NCBI RefSeq assembly: GCF_014696615.1
Contig: NZ_JACJQJ010000047.1
Location: 1 to 64,000 of the forward strand
DNA from: Nostoc linckia FACHB-104
Lineage (GTDB): Bacteria > Cyanobacteriota > Cyanobacteriia > Cyanobacteriales > Nostocaceae
Direction: 5' to 3'
Length of the DNA stretch: 64,000 bases
Positions 60,001 through 64,000 of the stretch are shown here, in pieces (position 1 is the first letter of the stretch; each line of letters starts with the position of its first letter). The position numbers and the translations under genes were made by a program. The notes under the pieces are model-generated. The model searched no databases. It was not told the DNA's origin and saw only the letters and a program-made list of their open reading frames with translations.

Positions 60001-61228
60001 GCTGGTGCGTTGCTAACGCTTCTGCATGAGAGTGTACTCGCGTGATTACGCAACACCTGGGCCATGTGGACTTACCAACCCACGGTAAAACAGGGACGGG
60101 GTAGCTGCCGTCATGTCGCGCAATCCCCCTCTTAGCGTGAGGTGCTCGGAAAGCGAGCTTGCCTTATGCGAGAGAGGCTGAATGGACTAATCCTGTGACG
60201 TGCTGCACAGAGTAATCCCATTCTTCTATCTCATACAGTGTTCTGTGTAGACATCATTCAACAACTGAAATTTTGAAGACGGGCGACCGAGACACGCCTA
60301 AGTCCCCAACACTTAGGCCGTGATAAGGGAAGTGGTGTAAATCCACAAGAGGGGGCATAGCCTACGGGGTAAAACCTATGGTGTGTTACCTCTTCCAGTG
60401 CTGGGAGTTCGTCATTGGTAACAATGGCGATCGGAGGATGACAACTCCGACCATAAGTTGAAAAACTTAGGGCGAATAGCTGAACAGTGAAAGGCGAGAA
60501 ATCGCTTACTGGTTATGCGGTGTATGGTGCGAGGTCAAACCGCGAAACATCTCAAGGTGAGTAAGGGAAAGCTTCTGCCTTCTAGTCCCCCAAATCGCTG
60601 ACCGCGAAAGGTACTTGAGTACCTAGCCTTGACGACCTGAGCCTCTAGGCTCTAGCAACACCTAACCATCGTTGAACTCTTATCACTAATCGGGGAATCT
60701 CCTGCACGCCGAACCTTGCGAGTTCGGAAGCTTGGCAGGTCACCAAGTCACAACGTGACAGGAGAGGGAGCGGGGAGCAAGTAGGAATCACACAAGGTGA
60801 GAGAACAATGGGCTGACAGTCTAGCGTTCTTGTCCAGTGGGCTGGTAATCCACAACATTAAGGACACACGAAAGCTCTGAGGAGGGGTAATCTAATGCGA
60901 GTACACCCCATCAATGCAGGGGCGGAGTAAGCGGTATACCTTACACGGGTGTAGCGTTTACTCTCCTACTAGCCTAATACGAGCGGACTATGACAAAAAA
61001 TACAATGCAATATGAGATAACACAGACAAACATCAACACTCAACGACAAATGATAAGTCATTGAAAAGAAGAGAATTGTGACGGCTATATGGAAGGTGGG
61101 TCTTCGCCTAATAAGTAGCATTTAGTACTAACAGGAGGAGTCTACCTTCTGCCGTGCGTTGTTATCGATGGTTTTCTTATCAAGGCTTTGTGAGTTGTGC
61201 CTTTCACCTACAACTCACCTTTTTTTTT
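60001..61228 (+). ncRNA. Large structured RNA candidate, about 1.2 kb
   Basis: No frame of even 60 codons exists on either strand from 60001 to about 61150, and the DNA is visibly GC-richer than both flanks. Many local helices are perfect: GCCTAAGT/ACTTAGGC (60296-60318), CATTG-GTAA-CAATG (about 60413-60426), TAAGTT-GAAA-AACTTA (60453-60468), GCGA-GAAA-TCGC (60494-60505), GGTAC/GTACC (60610-60623), GAGCC/GGCTC (60639-60652), CGAAC/GTTCG (60710-60727), GTCAC/GTGAC (60747-60759). Several loops are GNRA (GAAA, GTAA), as in large ornate RNAs and ribozymes. The 3' end is placed at the terminator 61190-61228; the 5' end is uncertain and could lie near 59868. No known family identified. Confidence 0.6.
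61190..61228 (+). terminator. Rho-independent terminator between the RNA and the 201-aa gene
   Basis: GTGAGTTGT (61190-61198) pairs with ACAACTCAC (61210-61218), nine perfect base pairs with an 11-base loop, followed by CTTTTTTTTT (to 61228). The downstream gene's ribosome-binding site (AGGAG at 61231) starts three bases later. It is placed to end the upstream RNA and to gate read-through into the gene. Confidence 0.85.
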
Positions 61229-61243
61229 CTAGGAGCAGGGGTG

Positions 61244-61849
61244 ATGATCTATGAAGCGCACACATTAGGAGAATTTTTGCGTAAGGTCGCTATCGACTAC
61301 CTACGGTACGGCTATTATCGGTATTTACTAAGGGTAATTCCTGAAAAGATGGAGATACATTCTATTGATCGAAAGGTAATCGCCGACTATGAAATTACCG
61401 TATGTCGGATGACGCGGTTGAGGAGGAAAAAAGCAGGACGTGCCAATGTCGCCTACGTTCGATGGGGTCGTCGCTTTGTGTTGCTTGCGACTGAAGGGAT
61501 ACATGAGGAATTTGAGAAACGAAGATTTCTAGATATTCGAGAGAACCCTTTATATGTGAGTGGCTACTCGATTGGAATACACGCAGGAAAGCCATGCGTC
61601 ATGATTGAACCTACTCGATATCAACTCATTCGCTCGCACCTTCATGCGATCGCACTTTTTAATGAAGCACGGGTCACTGATTACCTACGCGATATCTCTC
61701 CCTTTAGTTTTCCAGGCATTGTGAGGCAGAAACGACGATTATTGCGTGAAGTGAATAGGAAGAGAAAACGGGCAGGGTTATCTACCATTAAGATTGAAGT
61801 TCGCTTTACGAAAAAAGATGCTGGTGCTCCTAAGATAGCTGCTCATTAA
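61244..61849 (+). CDS. Unknown protein encoded behind the structured RNA, 201 aa
   Basis: Start chosen at ATG 61244: AGGAG lies eight bases upstream and a terminator excludes the in-frame GTG at 61154. The protein is basic: MIYEAHTLGEFLRKVAIDYL; YLLRVIPEKMEIHSIDRKV; YEITVCRMTRLRRKKAGR; VAYVRWGRRFVLLATEG; YVSGYSIGIHAGKPCVMIEP; RQKRRLLREVNRKRKRAG. Arg/Lys clusters suggest nucleic-acid binding; no reverse transcriptase, HNH, RuvC or transposase motif is visible. Position directly behind a large structured RNA suggests a ribonucleoprotein partner, an inference. It converges with and overlaps the next gene's end by four bases. Confidence 0.7.
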   Translation: MIYEAHTLGEFLRKVAIDYLRYGYYRYLLRVIPEKMEIHSIDRKVIADYEITVCRMTRLRRKKAGRANVAYVRWGRRFVLLATEGIHEEFEKRRFLDIRENPLYVSGYSIGIHAGKPCVMIEPTRYQLIRSHLHAIALFNEARVTDYLRDISPFSFPGIVRQKRRLLREVNRKRKRAGLSTIKIEVRFTKKDAGAPKIAAH

Positions 61850-62322
61850 GCCCAAGACTTACCTGTACTGGCTTCAATCAATGCTATAGCAAAACACTGC
61901 TCAAAATCTGCCATCCATGAAGCTGCTGCACCTAGCGTAGGCATGACTATGGTAGCGAGCCAAGGCACAGTGTTCGGCCTATGAGGAGTACGGGGAATTG
62001 TTCCACTCTCACGCATTACTTTGAGATACAAGTCTTCAAATAATTCCCAACAAAGTTCTTGCTTTGTAGTACTCCAAACAACAGCATTCGAGGTTAAGGT
62101 AATGCTAGATTCACGCACATCAAACATCGCACATTCTCCCTCAACCGTTGTCTTGACAGTGTAATCTTCAAAAGGATAAGGCAATGGATCTTCTGCCTTA
62201 CCTTCTAGGATGGCTCGTGCGTCCATTGGGTGGAGAAGTTTTAAGGTTTCTGGTTGATATGCTTTGTGAGAGCAATCAAACATATCAAATGTATTAAGAG
62301 TGTAATGCAGAAGTTGAGGCAT
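61846..62322 (-). CDS. Hypothetical protein, 158 aa
   Basis: Not recognised. Sequence: LLHYTLNTFDMFDCSHKAYQ; HPMDARAILEGKAEDPLPYP; YTVKTTVEGECAMFDVRESS; ELFEDLYLKVMRESGTIPRT; PWLATIVMPTLGAAASWMAD. The mixed alpha/beta pattern looks like a globular cytoplasmic protein with no catalytic signature. It is convergent with the 61244 gene, overlapping by four bases at the stop codons, and sits 167 bases before the end of the RepA gene on the same strand. Confidence 0.6.
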   Translation of the reverse strand: MPQLLHYTLNTFDMFDCSHKAYQPETLKLLHPMDARAILEGKAEDPLPYPFEDYTVKTTVEGECAMFDVRESSITLTSNAVVWSTTKQELCWELFEDLYLKVMRESGTIPRTPHRPNTVPWLATIVMPTLGAAASWMADFEQCFAIALIEASTGKSWA

Positions 62323-62489
62323 TTAATATTCCCAACAATTACCAAGTAAACGTGAAGCCGTTACCTGAGTTTCCTTATTTTCCATTTTTTAATCAATAAT
62401 TTTGTGAAAATTAATTATCAGTAAATATGAGCAATCTGAACTACACTCAAAGTATATTTTCATTTCACAAAGCAAAGCTTCTCCTCCTA

Positions 62490-63542
62490 TTATGGCCGCC
62501 ATTTAATTCCCACCTTTTTACAATATGCTGTAAGGTCTTCTTTTGTTACCTCTTGCACTGGTTTGGGAACAATTCGTATAGGTGGTGACCCTTCATCTTC
62601 GCAATTACTTTCCTGTGGTAAAGAAGATTTGGCTTGTGGCTTCATTAGAGAATTAGTTGACCGCTTTAAAACTATAAAGTTTTTTCCCCGAGAAACAGAA
62701 TAAAATCGTTGTGATTCTGGTAAAGGTTCTAAAAAACCTTTTTCTTCTAACTCAGCAATAGCTGGACGTAGTTTTTCTTTTAACTTACTTCCAAAGTAAT
62801 CACCACATAATCCTAGATGGTCTCTTGCAAATCCCGACAATTCCAATTCTAAAGAATCTCTTTTATAAAAACGCTTGTCCAAAAAACGATACATCCTTTT
62901 TGAAGTAGGAAGGTTAAGCTTTCTATAAAAATCGAAATCTAATCGTTTAATATTGCCTGCTTGAAAGCTTTTGAAAATAATATCGTTCCACTTAATTTGG
63001 CAAAGTCCTGCATAAGGATCGTGAGGAAATTTTGTGCGAAATATTTTTCTGGTCTCCGAGGCACAAATGAGTGCGTGCTCTATGATATGAAAAGTTGCGT
63101 CTGTCCATGATTGCGAAGATTTATCCCACCACGCCTTATCATAGTTAAGAGTAATTCCTGTCCAGCGTTTCAGGGATTCTCCTAATCGCTTATAGTTAAC
63201 ATCATTAATTGTCCAATTAAGTAATTTCAGAAATTCATAGCGAGTAAAATAAAGCGTTGAATCTTCAAAATTGTTTTTAGCTGAAAGCTGAATTGCTGCA
63301 AGTATCACCTCCTCATCAGAACTTGTGGGTAGCCCGTAGGCATCTGAAGCAGTAATAGTTAATGTACGCGGGACTAGTGTTTTGGCACTTTCATCATAAA
63401 CCTTATCAAGAAATACAAGAGTCTTTTGTCCTGGCTTTCTCTTTCCAAGAACTGCAATTGGAAACTCTGCTAAATTCATTTCATCCCGCCCATAAATTAT
63501 TTCTTGTATCGCATCCTCTTTTTCATCTTTGTTCTTAATCAC
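62490..63542 (-). CDS. repA: RepA replication initiator (RPA family)
   Basis: 350 aa, GTG start at 63542; ATG 63479 is an alternative. It matches plasmid RPA-type replication initiators over most of its length: AEFPIAVLGKRKPGQKTLVF, AYGLPTSSDEEVILAAIQLS, FTRYEFLKLLNWTINDVNYK, RLGESLKRWTGITLNYDKAW, IIFKSFQAGNIKRLDFDFYR, SKRMYRFLDKRFYKRDSLEL and RPAIAELEEKGFLEPLP. Tandem winged-helix domains bind iterons and open the origin. Six 20-bp iterons lie about 140 bases upstream of the start, giving a standard iteron-controlled replicon. The C-terminal 60 residues are a poorly conserved tail. Confidence 0.93.
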   Translation of the reverse strand: MIKNKDEKEDAIQEIIYGRDEMNLAEFPIAVLGKRKPGQKTLVFLDKVYDESAKTLVPRTLTITASDAYGLPTSSDEEVILAAIQLSAKNNFEDSTLYFTRYEFLKLLNWTINDVNYKRLGESLKRWTGITLNYDKAWWDKSSQSWTDATFHIIEHALICASETRKIFRTKFPHDPYAGLCQIKWNDIIFKSFQAGNIKRLDFDFYRKLNLPTSKRMYRFLDKRFYKRDSLELELSGFARDHLGLCGDYFGSKLKEKLRPAIAELEEKGFLEPLPESQRFYSVSRGKNFIVLKRSTNSLMKPQAKSSLPQESNCEDEGSPPIRIVPKPVQEVTKEDLTAYCKKVGIKWRP

Positions 63543-63683
63543 AATATTTTATTCCTAAAATTTTAAAATAAAAGCGAAGCGTTCTCTTATTTTTATAGTT
63601 TTATATAGTTTAGTAGTGGGCGATAAAAAAATCTAATAATATCGATAACTTACAGCGAATTTTTTACCTCAATTCACGAAGTT

Positions 63684-63813
63684 CTATCCCTCTTAGTGCA
63701 GTAGTACTATCCCTCTTAGTGCAGTAATACTATCCCTCTTAGTGCAGTAACTATCCCTCAGAGTGCAGTATTCTATCCCTCTTAGTGCAGTAACTATCCC
63801 TCAGAGTGCAATA
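63684..63813. repeat. Replication origin: six iterons
   Basis: CTATCCCTCTTAGTGCAGTA starts at 63684, 63707, 63730, 63751, 63773 and 63794, spaced 23, 23, 21, 22 and 21 bp, about two helical turns. Copies 4 and 6 have TCAGAGTGCA in place of TCTTAGTGCA, and the last ends in ATA. The array lies upstream of repA, where RepA-family proteins bind to start replication and limit copy number. Sequence beyond 63814 is AT-rich, suitable for strand opening. Confidence 0.93.
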
Positions 63814-64000
63814 GTTTTTCCTCTAAAGCAACTCTATAAAATAAAGAAAGTTAACTCATAAGTTATGGGGAATTTTAGATAGGCTATTAAGCTCGTATAA
63901 AGTCAAGGAGATTCTGGTTATTATGTAGCCCAAGGGTAAGAGTGTTCAAAAAAATAACAGGCTTAATCTTAATGTAGAGGGTTTAAATTAAGGCGTGATA
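63814..64000. other. AT-rich end of window
   Basis: No gene. Directly adjoins the iterons and could be the DNA-unwinding element. No DnaA-box match was found by eye. Confidence 0.4.

Noticed and set aside
61154-61243. N-terminal extension of the RNA-associated gene starting at GTG 61154
   Set aside because: The extension runs through an intrinsic terminator, while a proper ribosome-binding site precedes ATG 61244.
63684-63813. CRISPR array
   Set aside because: Direct repeats of 20 bp with only 1-3 base spacers next to repA are iterons, not CRISPR. No cas genes and no other regular repeats were found.
1-64000. tRNA or rRNA genes and complete insertion sequences
   Set aside because: No cloverleaf-type or rRNA sequence was recognised on either strand, and no transposase gene or terminal inverted repeat pair with target duplication could be supported by eye.

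Overview
The window is a piece of a cyanobacterial plasmid, probably a large mobilisable plasmid of a filamentous (Nostocales-like) host. The grounds are scattered HIP1 octamers (GCGATCGC), TPR-CHAT proteins of cyanobacterial type, a RepA-type initiator with six upstream iterons at the right end, two plasmid partition systems, a MobF relaxase with a coupling-type ATPase, a D5-like plasmid primase and the antirestriction gene ardA. No rRNA, tRNA, ribosomal or metabolic genes were found.

Layout. 0-7 kb: the end of a TPR-CHAT gene, a DNA-methylase-like gene and unknown plasmid genes. 7-11.4 kb: a small tyrosine recombinase, a two-gene glycine-zipper/coiled-coil unit, and a DUF3800 gene flanked by two related structured-RNA elements. 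11.4-20.8 kb: a defence island. It holds a ParD/ParE-type toxin-antitoxin pair, a complete four-gene type II CBASS operon (Cap4-like DUF4297-SAVED effector, CD-NTase, Cap2 E1/E2, Cap3 JAB peptidase), a divergent MerR-like regulator and a dynamin-like GTPase operon. An 80-bp direct repeat at 11423 and 18230 brackets the TA-CBASS-regulator part, and the second copy abuts a remnant of the primase 3' end. 21-30 kb: primase, then a ParM-like actin with a centromere-like repeat array upstream and a 54-aa ParR-like protein downstream, membrane proteins and a P-loop ATPase. 30.7-35.4 kb: a cluster resembling a plasmid leading region, with pentapeptide protein, ardA, DUF6876, DUF4160/DUF2442 and small HTH proteins. 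Several of these genes sit behind perfect hairpins, and a duplicated structured non-coding element lies at each end (32.1 and 35.5 kb). 35.7-46.7 kb: oriT-like inverted repeat, relaxase, coupling ATPase, membrane and secreted proteins and a four-repeat protein of unknown function. 47-54 kb: NERD-helicase, glycine-zipper secreted peptide and an EndoU-type toxin protein. 54-59 kb: second TPR-CHAT gene and the ParA/ParB-like partition locus with a palindromic parS-like site. 59.4-61.85 kb: about 1.2 kb of unusually structured non-coding DNA rich in GNRA-capped hairpins, ending in an intrinsic terminator directly in front of a 201-codon gene of unknown function. 62-64 kb: RepA and the iteron origin.

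How the parts fit. Replication (RepA/iterons, primase), segregation (ParA/B and ParM/R), transfer (relaxase, oriT, coupling ATPase) and establishment (ArdA and neighbours) form the backbone. CBASS, the dynamin-like unit, TA pairs, CHAT proteins and the EndoU toxin form the accessory cargo. The least explained and most interesting objects are the large structured RNA with its partner gene, the RNA pair around DUF3800, the duplicated structured element flanking the ardA cluster, and a shared 18-bp sequence that suggests joint control of CBASS and the dynamin-like operon.
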